Below are positions 1 to 8,439 of a stretch of 64,000 bases of DNA, one piece after another. Within the stretch, counting starts at the first letter, position 1, and each line of letters starts with the position of its first letter. The stretch is from Bacillota bacterium (GTDB taxonomy: Bacteria; Bacillota; Clostridia; Christensenellales; Aristaeellaceae), in contig JAEYCB010000024.1 of assembly GCA_023404345.1 (NCBI GenBank), forward strand, positions 33,797 to 97,796. The letters are read 5' to 3'. The notes beneath the pieces are model-generated. The model made no database searches, had not been told where the DNA came from, and was given only the letters and a program-made list of their open reading frames with translations. The position numbers were made by a program, and so were the translations under genes.

Positions 1-1634
1 TGACTTCAAAGGGGAAGGCCTCGCTCTGGCTAGCGCCGCTTCCGGTCACCTGTTTTTGCACCGTCAGGCTGCCGCTGGGCAAGGGAGTCCACGAACCGGT
101 AATTACCACGTCCTCGTTGGGCATGGTGATTGTTCCGTCCTCAATGGGTACGCCGCTGGGAGAAGCTACCGTCCAGCCGGAGAAGCTGTAGCCAGCCAGG
201 GTAGGTGCGGCGGCCACAGCAACTTCGGCGGAATAGTAGGTTTCCATCTGTGCCGGCAAGCCGGGGGCGCCGGCGGGCGCTGTGCCGTCATATTGATAGG
301 TCACGGTATGCGGCGTGCATTTATAGTAGATTTTTAGGGGATTGGCCTGGGTTGCTTCGCCCGCAGGCGCGGACAGACGGTTCAGCGGGTTTCCGTCGTC
401 AAAGACATAATGTTCGCCAAGTACTTCACCCCAACCCAGGTCCTCGCCGTCGAAACTGTCGTGGCTGATGGAAACGGTTTGAGTCGGCAGCGTCTTGCCA
501 CCTTGGGCATTTTTCCACAATGCAAAGGTGCCATCGGGATTCTGGTAATAAACTTCATAATACCAGGTGACCTCCTGGATTTCACCTTCTGCGATACGCC
601 ACGCATGACTATAGGAGGACACGGCACGCGCATCCTGAGTATACTCCACATACAGGTCTGGCTCGTTGTTGCCCAAATCTATCAGCGCCGCATCGCTGTT
701 GGATGCAGCGGTTTCGTTTGTGCTGTTGGAGCGCAGGTACACTTCGCCCACCTCAGGACGCTGGGGCGTCATGTCCGTTTTGATCCAGCCCGTAGAGGAG
801 GAAGCGGAGGGTTTTACCACCAGCAGCCTTCCCGCCGTGCCCTCGGCGCTGCCTGCCGCGTTGACGCATCCGGGCGTGGTGATCACGCTGTCGGTTCCGT
901 TCAGTGCGAGCGTCGCTCCCTGCGCAATCGTCAGATCACCAGACACCCCGTCCGCACCGGTTGCGATGAGGTTATTGGTTCCGGTAAGCGCCAGGGTGCC
1001 GGAAAGAAGGCTCACGTCGCCGCAGGATTGCAGCGCGCCGGAAGCCGTGGTGCCACGGGCGGTAAACGGCGCTGTGTTGCTTACGTTGATCTCGTCGATG
1101 GCATGGATTCGCCAACAATTCATTTGGCTTTGATTTTTAAGATTCAGGATGCGTCTGCCGCTGAGTTGCCCCTGCTGCAGGGTGTTTTCGCTCCAGTTGG
1201 TATAGCGGTAGCCGGAGATATTGTATGTGCTACTGCCGAGCTCACCGCCGTTGATCTCCAGCGTGCTGTTGCCGTCAATTTTGGTCATGGGGCTGCTGAG
1301 ACTGAAGAAGTTGACTGTGCCGCTGTTGAACCTGACCAAAACATCGCCGTTGATGCTTTGCTGGTTATCGGCCTCATAGCTTCCGACAAAGGTGCATACG
1401 CCGGAATAGATTTCATCCCACGTGCCGCCGTTGATCTCGATGGAGGCAGCATTCGGCTCGCCGCGCATGTTGTTGATTTCCGTCTCATCCCGGTACTCAC
1501 TGTTTGTGCCGCCTGCAAAAACCCACTCGAAGCCAGATCCTCCGTTCAAGACCAGAGAGGTGGTGCCGTTGATGATGTCGCAGTCGCCGGCCGCATAGAT
1601 ATGGCCGCTGGGATCGCCAACGTTGTCCCGCCCC
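1..1634 (-). CDS. C-terminal part of a frameshifted surface adhesin (partial, runs off the window)
   Basis: Minus-strand frame that stays open from the G tract at 1631-1636 to the window edge. It continues the upstream fragment after a one-base frame change. The translation is rich in Asn-Gly-Gly and Gly-Gly-Thr turns typical of a beta-helix surface protein. It then reaches a segment like an InlB B-repeat (VTYQYDGTAPAGAPG, later GYSFSGWTV) and, at the window edge, SLTVQKQVTGSG, which resembles the start of Firmicutes pilin-type domains (FctA or DUF7601 class). It is probably cell-wall or surface attached, but the C-terminus with any sorting signal lies outside the window. No start codon or ribosome site of its own was seen, so on its own it would not be translated unless the frame is restored. 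Confidence 0.6.
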
Positions 1635-2837
1635 CCTTGTGGTTGCGTTGATGACCACATAAGTATCTCCACCGACTTTAGCGGATGCCCAAGGATCATC
1701 CGGGTTGTAACGCACGTCTTCCTGACCGATGGTACTAAAGCTGCTGCCGCCATAGACATACTGGCACACCGCTTCGCTGCCGCTTTCCATACCGACGGTA
1801 ACATGGGTGTCTCCCACGATGACACCCTGATTCTTCCGGCCGGATGCAAGGTTGTCGGAACCGCCCCAGATGTTGGCCACTACGCCGGAGAGTACTTCCA
1901 CCTGCGTGTCGCCTAGGATTTTTCCATTGGTGGCATCAGAAGGCTGGCTGGAACCGTTCCACCGTACATAGCTGCCGCCGTATACATTGGCCACTTCATA
2001 CCAGCCATTTTCAGAAGTAACGCCGTCCATCTGGATTTTTACGTAGGTGCCGCCGTCATAGGACATGCTGTTTTCATTAAACGTGCCGGTCACATCGCTG
2101 TTGTAACCGCCGCCAATGATGTAGGAATAGTCTCCGCCGTAGATTTCCAGATGGGTGGAAGCGGGGTAGTTGTTGGTCTTGTCCAGTTCTTCATATCCGC
2201 CGCCCAGCCCGCTGCTATCGGGGAACCCGTGCCCGTCCAGACGCCTTAGCGTGCCCAGACAGCCTCCCACGAGAGAGATGCGCGTGGTGCTTTGGAAGTT
2301 TTCTGTGATGACAAGAGGGAATCCCTGTGCGAAATAAAAGTCCCGTGCATCGGTATCAAGAATGATATTATCCAGAACCAATGGTCCGGTAAAGAAACGG
2401 GCGTTTTGATCGTTGGTGTTGAAGCCCGCGTTGGTGAGACGGGTGGAACCCAGTGTGGCACCCAGGTTGCTCAGGGTAACGGGAGCGCCTTCACTGGTCA
2501 GCGTCAGGGTAACGCCCTCTATACCGCTGAAATAATTTCGGCCCACAAATTGAGAGTCGTAGTTGGAAGGCAGGCCCAAGTCCTCGTGAGGGACATAGTC
2601 GAAAGCCAAATCCTGCGTGAAAACGAGCGTCGCAGCCGTCAACCCATCTTGGTCGCGCTGCGTCTGAATATCTGCAATGGCTGCCTTGAAACTTTTAAGG
2701 TCAGTTATGAAAAATGTCGATAGAGGAGTGGATGTTTCTCCGCCTTGGGAGGCAAAGGCTGCCGCTTGTGCACAGAAAGACATGCAAAGAATAATGACAA
2801 TAGCAAGAGTTAACATCCCGATTCCCTTTTGCTTCAT
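1497..2837 (-). CDS. N-terminal part of a frameshifted exported surface protein
   Basis: The chosen ATG encodes MKQKGIGML and has AGAAAGG about 10 bases upstream; an upstream in-frame start at 2858 is less well placed. A signal peptide covers roughly residues 1-32 (hydrophobic LTLAIVIILCMSF, then AAAFAS). The rest is Gly/Asn/Thr-rich with repeated units of the type YGGDYSYIIGGGYN, YVYGGSS and NIWGGSDN, as in secreted right-handed beta-helix or adhesin proteins. Sensible sequence stops near TYVVINATT, at 1631-1636. The remaining 45 or so codons to 1497 are out-of-frame translation (Arg/His-rich). The authentic continuation is the adjacent frame to position 1. The function is unknown beyond surface adhesin-like. 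Confidence 0.7.
   Translation of the reverse strand: MKQKGIGMLTLAIVIILCMSFCAQAAAFASQGGETSTPLSTFFITDLKSFKAAIADIQTQRDQDGLTAATLVFTQDLAFDYVPHEDLGLPSNYDSQFVGRNYFSGIEGVTLTLTSEGAPVTLSNLGATLGSTRLTNAGFNTNDQNARFFTGPLVLDNIILDTDARDFYFAQGFPLVITENFQSTTRISLVGGCLGTLRRLDGHGFPDSSGLGGGYEELDKTNNYPASTHLEIYGGDYSYIIGGGYNSDVTGTFNENSMSYDGGTYVKIQMDGVTSENGWYEVANVYGGSYVRWNGSSQPSDATNGKILGDTQVEVLSGVVANIWGGSDNLASGRKNQGVIVGDTHVTVGMESGSEAVCQYVYGGSSFSTIGQEDVRYNPDDPWASAKVGGDTYVVINATTRGAGQRWRSQRPYLCGRRLRHHQRHHLSGLERRIWLRVGFCRRHKQ
1631..1636 (-). repeat. Six-base G homopolymer at the frameshift
   Basis: On the coding strand the tract reads ACAAGGGGGGCGGGAC. With five G residues the two halves of the surface protein join in one frame (...NATTRGRDNVGDPSG...). 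With six they do not. This is either slipped-strand variation, a fixed mutation or a sequencing/assembly error. Confidence 0.75.
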
Positions 2838-2986
2838 ACAAATCATGCCTTTCTGCAATTATACATCAGATAAATAGACAAATAAGCATATTAATGTAAA
2901 TATAACATTCGATATATATTATACATGGAAAAACTTTTCATATCAAGGGAAGGCGAAAAGAATTGAACTTTTTTTGAGCTCACCCC

Positions 2987-3015
2987 TTGACATGCTATCT
3001 AAACCCTGCTATCAT
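2987..3015 (+). promoter_or_regulatory. Sigma-A promoter of the T-box / aspS operon
   Basis: TTGACA at 2987-2992 and TATCAT at 3010-3015 are separated by 17 bases. Transcription would start near 3022, just before the T-box stem I sequence. Confidence 0.8.
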
Positions 3016-3021
3016 TCCGCA

Positions 3022-3298
3022 CATGGTGATGACGGGAAGAGTAACTTGCCCGCAAGGCCTTCGCAGAGAGCCGCCGGGGCTGAAAAGGCGGCAGGGCCGG
3101 GAAAGTGAAGAACATCCCTGAGCATCCGTCCAAAAGGATCGAAGGGTCCGAGTAGGCGCGGACGGGCGCGCCCGGTACAGCGCGGGGGGATCAATGGCGT
3201 TCCCTGCTGAAAGTGGGACAATTCTGTCCAACGCGGGTGGTACCGCGGAAGGCTTTGGCCTTTCGCCCCGGAAATGCCGGGGCGGGGGGCTTTTTTTA
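3022..3298 (+). promoter_or_regulatory. T-box riboswitch with terminator, probable Asn (and Glu) specifier
   Basis: The leader contains the T-box core ACGCGGGTGGTACCGCGG at 3231-3248, which pairs with the acceptor end of uncharged tRNA. It is followed by an intrinsic terminator (CGCCCCGG / CCGGGGCG, then a T run) ending near 3298. The 5' part GATGACGGGAAGAGTA is typical of stem I. The stretch GTGAAGAACATCCCTGAG (from 3105) looks like the 3' side of the specifier loop and offers AAC (Asn, 3111-3113) and, shifted by one base, GAA (Glu, 3110-3112). Family knowledge: T-boxes antiterminate when the matching tRNA is uncharged. An Asn/Glu sensor fits the downstream transamidation genes. The specifier assignment is inference; no folding was computed. 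Confidence 0.88.
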
Positions 3299-3327
3299 TA
3301 CCCGGCGATAAGGGAGGTTGCAGCTTC

Positions 3328-5409
3328 ATGGAAAGAACGCATTACTGCGGAACCTTGCGCCGCGTGCACATCGGCCGGCAGGCCACGGTGTGCGGCTGGG
3401 TGCTCACCTGCCGCGACATGGGCGGCATCATCTTCGTGGATGTGCGCGACCGCGAGGGCGTGGTGCAGACGGTGTTTGACCAGGCCGTGGCAGACCCCGC
3501 CAGTTTCGCGCTGGCCGAACGCCTCAAAAACCAGAGCGTGGTCAAGATTACCGGCGAGGTGCGCCTGCGCGACGAGAGCACCTATAACCCCGCTTTGCCC
3601 ACCGGCGAGGTGGAGCTGGCCGTCAGCCACATGGAGGTGCTCTCCACGGCGGATACGCTGCCCTTTTCCCTCACCGACGAGGAGCCGGTGCGCGAAGAGA
3701 TTCGGCTCAAATACCGCTATCTGGATCTGCGCCGCCCGCGGATGTATCGGAATCTACTCTTTCGCCATACGCTGCTGAGCGAGGTGCAGCGGATCTTGAA
3801 CGATCAGGGATTTTTGCAGGTGGAGACGCCCATCCTGTGCAAATCCACGCCGGAGGGCGCGCGGGACTATCTGGTGCCCAGCCGCGTGCATCCCGGCACG
3901 TTCTACGCCCTGCCCCAGAGCCCGCAGATCTATAAACAGCTTTTGATGGTGTCTGGCATCGACAAATACTATCAGGTGGCCCGCTGCTTTCGCGATGAGG
4001 ACCTGCGCGCCGACCGCCAACCCGAGTTTACCCAGGTGGATATGGAGCGCAGCTTCGTGGACCAGGAGGATATGCTCGCGTTTCTTACGGACCTGTTCAC
4101 CCGGTTGTTTGAACGGGTGATGGGCCGTCCTGTGCCGCATCCCTTCCGGCGGCTCACCTGGCAGGAGGCCATGGATCGCTATGGCAGCGACAAGCCGGAC
4201 CTGCGCTTCGATTTGCCCATCGTAGACGTAAGCGACATCGCGGGCCGCGCGTCGTTCTCCGTTTTTACGGAGGCGCTGAATGACGGCGGCGTGGTGCGCG
4301 CAATCAACGTTAGGGGCGCCGGCGCGACCTTTACCCGTTCCATCATCGATCTGCTCACCCGCGAGGCTGTCCGGCTCGGCGCCAAGGGCATGGCCTGGAT
4401 TCTCTACCGTGAGAACGGGGAGATCAATTCCATTCTGCCCAAGTATTTTGATCCGGCGGTGTGGCGGGAGCTGGAGGAGCGTATGGACGCGCAGCCCGGC
4501 GATTTCATCCTCTTCTGTGCGGATGCGCTGGAGGTGGCGCGGCGGGTGCTGGGTGGCTTGCGCCTCAAATGCGCGGATCTGCTGGGGCTGACCGGCCCCG
4601 GAGATTTCCAGTTTGCACTGGTGACGGATTTCCCCATGTTTGAATACAAAAAGGACGAAAAACGCTTCGCCGCCATGCACCATCCCTTCACCATGCCGTT
4701 TCTGGAGGATGTGGATCTGATGCAGGACGACAAGACCAAACCACAGGTGCGGTCGCAGGCCTACGATGTGGTTCTCAACGGCGTGGAGCTGGGCAGCGGC
4801 AGCGTGCGCATCCATCGCGCGGATATCCAGCAAAAGGTATTCCGCGCTCTGGGCTTTGACAAGGAGGAGGCGAGGGAGCGCTTCGGGTTTTTACTGGACG
4901 CTTTCCGCTTTGGCACGCCGCCGCATGCGGGGTTTGCCTTTGGCGTGGACCGGCTGTGCATGCTGCTGCTGGGTGCACCTTCGCTGCGCGAGGTCATCGC
5001 CTTCCCCAAGACCAAGGACGCACGCTGCCCGCTCACCGGCGCGCCGGACTACGTGGACGCCTCGCAGCTGGAGGCGCTCAAGCTGGGCGTGTCCGTGGCC
5101 GAGACAGGCAGAGAGGAACACGTCCGCACCCTTCGGCGCGAGGCGGTGGAGAATGCGGCCCTTCTGTCCATGCTCACCCTCTCGCCCGGAGAGGAGGAGC
5201 GCATGAGCCAGGAATTTGCCGCTATCGTGGACTTTGCGGGAGAGTTGGCCGGGTTGCAGCGCGAGGCACCCCCTCAGCCGCGCGCCGTGCCCGAAACGCA
5301 GTCCCTGCGACCCGACGAGCCGGGCGAAAGCCTGCCCATCGAAGCGGTGCTCATGAACGCATCCACCGTAGCGGGCCGCCTGATCACCGTACCCAGGACC
5401 TTTGACTGA
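3328..5409 (+). CDS. aspS: Aspartyl-tRNA synthetase fused to GatC
   Basis: This bifunctional protein has 693 residues. Residues 1 to about 590 match bacterial AspRS throughout: N-terminal OB fold (CGWVLTCRDMGG), class II motifs including YRYLDLRRP, RCFRDEDLRADRQPEFTQ and the GAD insertion, and motif 3 HAGFAFGVDRL. Ordinary AspRS stops after the equivalent of DYVDASQLEALKLGV. Here about 100 residues follow that match GatC (LTLSPGEEERMSQEF, LRPDEPGESLPIEAVLMNA and a VPRTFD ending). Start: the ATG at 3328 has GGGAGG upstream, whereas an earlier in-frame start lies inside the terminator. AspRS charges tRNA-Asp, and if non-discriminating also tRNA-Asn. GatC is the small bridging subunit of GatCAB. 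The residue equivalent to the Leu/His discriminator of the anticodon domain is Met31, so specificity cannot be read off. Confidence 0.93.
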   Translation: MERTHYCGTLRRVHIGRQATVCGWVLTCRDMGGIIFVDVRDREGVVQTVFDQAVADPASFALAERLKNQSVVKITGEVRLRDESTYNPALPTGEVELAVSHMEVLSTADTLPFSLTDEEPVREEIRLKYRYLDLRRPRMYRNLLFRHTLLSEVQRILNDQGFLQVETPILCKSTPEGARDYLVPSRVHPGTFYALPQSPQIYKQLLMVSGIDKYYQVARCFRDEDLRADRQPEFTQVDMERSFVDQEDMLAFLTDLFTRLFERVMGRPVPHPFRRLTWQEAMDRYGSDKPDLRFDLPIVDVSDIAGRASFSVFTEALNDGGVVRAINVRGAGATFTRSIIDLLTREAVRLGAKGMAWILYRENGEINSILPKYFDPAVWRELEERMDAQPGDFILFCADALEVARRVLGGLRLKCADLLGLTGPGDFQFALVTDFPMFEYKKDEKRFAAMHHPFTMPFLEDVDLMQDDKTKPQVRSQAYDVVLNGVELGSGSVRIHRADIQQKVFRALGFDKEEARERFGFLLDAFRFGTPPHAGFAFGVDRLCMLLLGAPSLREVIAFPKTKDARCPLTGAPDYVDASQLEALKLGVSVAETGREEHVRTLRREAVENAALLSMLTLSPGEEERMSQEFAAIVDFAGELAGLQREAPPQPRAVPETQSLRPDEPGESLPIEAVLMNASTVAGRLITVPRTFD

Positions 5410-5428
5410 AAGGGAGGCGCATTGTCCT

Positions 5429-6928
5429 ATGAAGCCCATACCGGCGCTTTGCCAAAAGACCGTGACGGAGCTGTGCGCCCTGCTGGACGGCGGGCAGATC
5501 ACCTCCGTGGAAATCGTTCAGGCGTACCTTCGCGCGATTGACGCGCGTGACGGCGAGGTGCACGCCTATCTGGAAACCTACCCCGACGACGCCCTGCGCG
5601 AGGCCGCGGAGGCCGACGCGCGGCGCGCGCAGGGACAAAAGCGGTCGCCGCTGGACGGCGTGCCCATCGCTGTGAAGGACAATCTGGTCATGCGCGGGCG
5701 CGTGTGCTCCTGCGCCAGCCGCATGCTGGCATCCTTCCGCTCGCCCTATGACGCGACGGTGATTCAAAAGCTGCATGATGCCGGCATGCCCATCCTGGGT
5801 CGCCTCAACATGGACGAGTTCGCCATGGGTGGCAGCACCGAAAACAGCGCCTTCGGCGTTACGCGCAATCCATGGAACCTTGACTGCGTTCCGGGCGGCT
5901 CCTCGGGCGGCTCGGCGGCGGCGGTAGCAGCGGGCATGGCCCCGGCGGCGCTGGGCAGCGACACGGGCGGCAGCATCCGCCAGCCTGCCAGCTTCTGCGG
6001 CGTGGTGGGCGTCAAGCCTGCCTATGGTGCGGTCAGCCGTTACGGGCTGGTGGCCTTCGCCAGCTCGCTGGACCAGGTAGGGCCGCTGTGCAAGACCGCC
6101 GCAGATGCGGCGCTGGTGCTGGATGTGATCTGCGGGGGAGATCCCCGCGACATGACCAGCGACGCCGCGTTGGCCCGGCCCTGCGCGGGCCGGGAGGTGC
6201 GGAACCTTTCCGGCCTGACGGTGGGGATGCCGGAGGAATGTTTCGGCAAGGGGCTGGATGCGCAGGTGCGTGCCGCCGTGGAGGCCGCAGCCGAGACGCT
6301 GCGCGGGCTGGGGGCGCAGGTGCGCAAGGTGAGCCTTCCCTCGCTGCCCTACGCGCTCCCCGCGTACTACGTCATCTCCAGCGCGGAGGCGTCCAGCAAC
6401 CTGGCCCGCTATGACGGCGTGCGCTACGGCTACCGCGCGCAGGCCTATGCCGACCTGGACGAGCTGTACCGCAGGAGCCGTCAGGAGGGCTTTGGCATGG
6501 AGGTCAAGCGGCGCATCATGCTGGGTACCTTCGCCCTCAGCAGCGGCTATCAGGACCAGTACTACCTCAAGGCGCTCAAGGCGCGCGAACTGCTGCGCCA
6601 TGAAGCGGCCGAGGCGCTTGGCGGCTGCGCCGCGCTGCTCTCCCCCGTGGCGCCTACCCCGGCTTACCGTTTGGGTGAAAAGACGGGCGATCCCATGGAA
6701 ATGTATCTGGGCGATATCTATACCGTGCCGGCCAATATCACCGGCTTGCCTGCCGTATCCGTCCCGTGCGGGCGATCGGCGGAGGGGCTGCCGATCGGCA
6801 TGAGCCTGATGGGCGCGCGGGACAGCTTGCCGCTTCTGATGGACATTGCCGGGGCGTACGAACGCACGGCGCGGGTGAACGAGGGGGTTCACCCCTATGA
6901 CGCTGTGGAAGGAGAGGCGCGGGCATGA
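5429..6928 (+). CDS. gatA: Asp/Glu-tRNA amidotransferase subunit A
   Basis: GatA is the glutaminase subunit of GatCAB, supplying ammonia to amidate Asp-tRNA(Asn) or Glu-tRNA(Gln). The amidase signature is intact: Lys83 in GVPIAVKDNL, the GGSSGGS loop with Ser158, and Ser182 in SDTGGSIRQPAS form the Ser-cisSer-Lys triad (spacing matches S. aureus GatA K79/S154/S178). The length of 499 residues is normal. The ATG at 5429 is preferred because GGGAGG lies 5412-5417 upstream; a TTG at 5402 would overlap aspS. It lies 19 bases after aspS-gatC and overlaps gatB by ATGA, so the three subunits are made from one message. Confidence 0.95.
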   Translation: MKPIPALCQKTVTELCALLDGGQITSVEIVQAYLRAIDARDGEVHAYLETYPDDALREAAEADARRAQGQKRSPLDGVPIAVKDNLVMRGRVCSCASRMLASFRSPYDATVIQKLHDAGMPILGRLNMDEFAMGGSTENSAFGVTRNPWNLDCVPGGSSGGSAAAVAAGMAPAALGSDTGGSIRQPASFCGVVGVKPAYGAVSRYGLVAFASSLDQVGPLCKTAADAALVLDVICGGDPRDMTSDAALARPCAGREVRNLSGLTVGMPEECFGKGLDAQVRAAVEAAAETLRGLGAQVRKVSLPSLPYALPAYYVISSAEASSNLARYDGVRYGYRAQAYADLDELYRRSRQEGFGMEVKRRIMLGTFALSSGYQDQYYLKALKARELLRHEAAEALGGCAALLSPVAPTPAYRLGEKTGDPMEMYLGDIYTVPANITGLPAVSVPCGRSAEGLPIGMSLMGARDSLPLLMDIAGAYERTARVNEGVHPYDAVEGEARA

Positions 6929-8379
6929 GCAAAGCATATGAGATGGTCATCGGCCTGGAAACGCATGTGGAGCTGCGCACGAGGAGCAAGGTGTTCTGCT
7001 CCTGCGAAAACGCGTTCGGCGCGGAGCCCAACACGCATGTGTGTCCTGTATGCATGGGCCTGCCGGGGGCGTTGCCGGTGTTCAATAAGCAGGTATTGCG
7101 CTATGCGGCCATGGCCGGCATGGCGCTGGGCTGCCATGTGCACCACCGCAGCCGCTTTGACCGCAAGAATTATTTCTATCCCGACCTGCCCAAGGCGTAT
7201 CAGATCAGCCAGTTTTACCGCCCGCTGTGTGAGGGGGGAGCGCTGACCATTCAGACCGCCGCGGGAGAAAAGCGCGTGGGCATCACCCGCATCCATATCG
7301 AGGAGGACGCGGGCAAGCTCCTGCACGATGATAAATCCGGCACGGCTCTGGACATGAACCGCTGCGGCGTGCCGCTGATCGAGATCGTGTCCGAGCCGGA
7401 CATCCGCTCCGCCGAGGAGGCCGTTGCCTACCTGCGCAAGCTGCGCGCCATTCTGACCTATACGGGTGTGAGCGACTGCCGCATGAATGAAGGCAGCATG
7501 CGCTGCGACGTGAATTTGAGCGTGCGCAAACCCGGCGAGCCCTTTGGGGTGCGCACCGAAATGAAGAACCTCAACTCCTTCCAGAGCGTGGAGCGCGCCA
7601 TCGAAGCCGAGTACCGGCGGCAGGTGGAGGCGCTGGAATCAGGGGAGGGCGTGGTGCAGGAAACCCGCCGGTATGATCAAAAGACCGGCAAGACCACTTC
7701 CATGCGCCGCAAGGAAAACAGCGCCGATTACCGCTACTTTCCCGACCCCGACCTGCCGGAAATCTACCTGAGTGACGCAGAAATGGCCGAGATCCGCGCA
7801 TCCATCCCTGTGCTGCCCGACGAGCGCCGCGTGCGTTATATGCAGCAGTACGGCCTGACTGCCTATGCGGCCGAGCAGCTGACCGCCGAGCGCTGGCTGG
7901 CCGAGTATTTTGAGCAGGCCGCCGGCCTGGCGCAAAGCCCCGTGGCACTGTGCAACCTCATTCTGGGCGAGGTCTTTGCGCAAATCACCCTGCGGGATAC
8001 CGCGCATACCGGCGAGCGTGGCCCGGAGGCGCTGCCCATTGCCCCTGAGCATCTGGCGGCGCTCAGCGACATGATCAGCGCGGGCAAGGTCAACAGTTCC
8101 ACCGGCAAAAAGATTCTGGCAGCGCTGTTTGATCAGGATCAGGACCCCGTCGCCTATGCGCAGGCACACGACCTGTTCACCCTGACCGATCCCGCTGCGC
8201 TGGAGGCCGCAGCGCGGGAGGCGCTGGAGAAAAACCCCGACATGGTGAAAACCTACCTGTCCGGCAAAACCAGCGTTGAAAAGGCGCTCATGGGCAAGGC
8301 CATGGCGCTCACGCGCGGTAAGGCCGATCCGGAGGCCCTGCAGCAAAAGCTGCTGGAGCTGCTGGCGAAGCAGGGATAA
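6925..8379 (+). CDS. gatB: Asp/Glu-tRNA amidotransferase subunit B
   Basis: GatB is the kinase/transamidase subunit that activates the Asp or Glu carboxylate on the tRNA. Its N-terminal hallmark is EMVIGLETHVEL, followed by zinc-type cysteines CSC and CPVCMGLPG, then HHRSRFDRKNYFYPDLPKAYQ and IHIEEDAGKLLHD. The C-terminal YqeY-like tail (KVNSSTGKKILAALF) is present. At 484 residues it is full length. The start overlaps the gatA stop (ATGA), indicating translational coupling. It is the last gene of the T-box operon and is followed by a bidirectional terminator. Confidence 0.95.
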   Translation: MSKAYEMVIGLETHVELRTRSKVFCSCENAFGAEPNTHVCPVCMGLPGALPVFNKQVLRYAAMAGMALGCHVHHRSRFDRKNYFYPDLPKAYQISQFYRPLCEGGALTIQTAAGEKRVGITRIHIEEDAGKLLHDDKSGTALDMNRCGVPLIEIVSEPDIRSAEEAVAYLRKLRAILTYTGVSDCRMNEGSMRCDVNLSVRKPGEPFGVRTEMKNLNSFQSVERAIEAEYRRQVEALESGEGVVQETRRYDQKTGKTTSMRRKENSADYRYFPDPDLPEIYLSDAEMAEIRASIPVLPDERRVRYMQQYGLTAYAAEQLTAERWLAEYFEQAAGLAQSPVALCNLILGEVFAQITLRDTAHTGERGPEALPIAPEHLAALSDMISAGKVNSSTGKKILAALFDQDQDPVAYAQAHDLFTLTDPAALEAAAREALEKNPDMVKTYLSGKTSVEKALMGKAMALTRGKADPEALQQKLLELLAKQG

Positions 8380-8384
8380 AAACA

Positions 8385-8425
8385 AAAAACAGGTCCTGCG
8401 GCATTCCGCCGAGGACCTGTTTTTA
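8385..8425 (+). terminator. Bidirectional terminator between gatB and the transketolase genes
   Basis: An AAACAGGTCCT / AGGACCTGTTT stem with T runs on both sides serves the convergent genes. Confidence 0.8.
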
Positions 8426-8439
8426 TGCTGTAACGTTCG

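Noticed and set aside
3274..3327. Upstream start for the AspRS-GatC gene
   Set aside because: It would begin within the T-box terminator stem and has no ribosome site; ATG 3328 has GGGAGG and matches the family start.
3754..4833. Long minus-strand open frame inside aspS
   Set aside because: It is a shadow of the strongly coding plus strand; His/Ala/Arg-rich with no family resemblance.
5384..6937. 517-codon minus-strand frame opposite gatA
   Set aside because: It is complementary to a conserved gene, has no ribosome site and its composition is typical of antisense GC-rich coding DNA.
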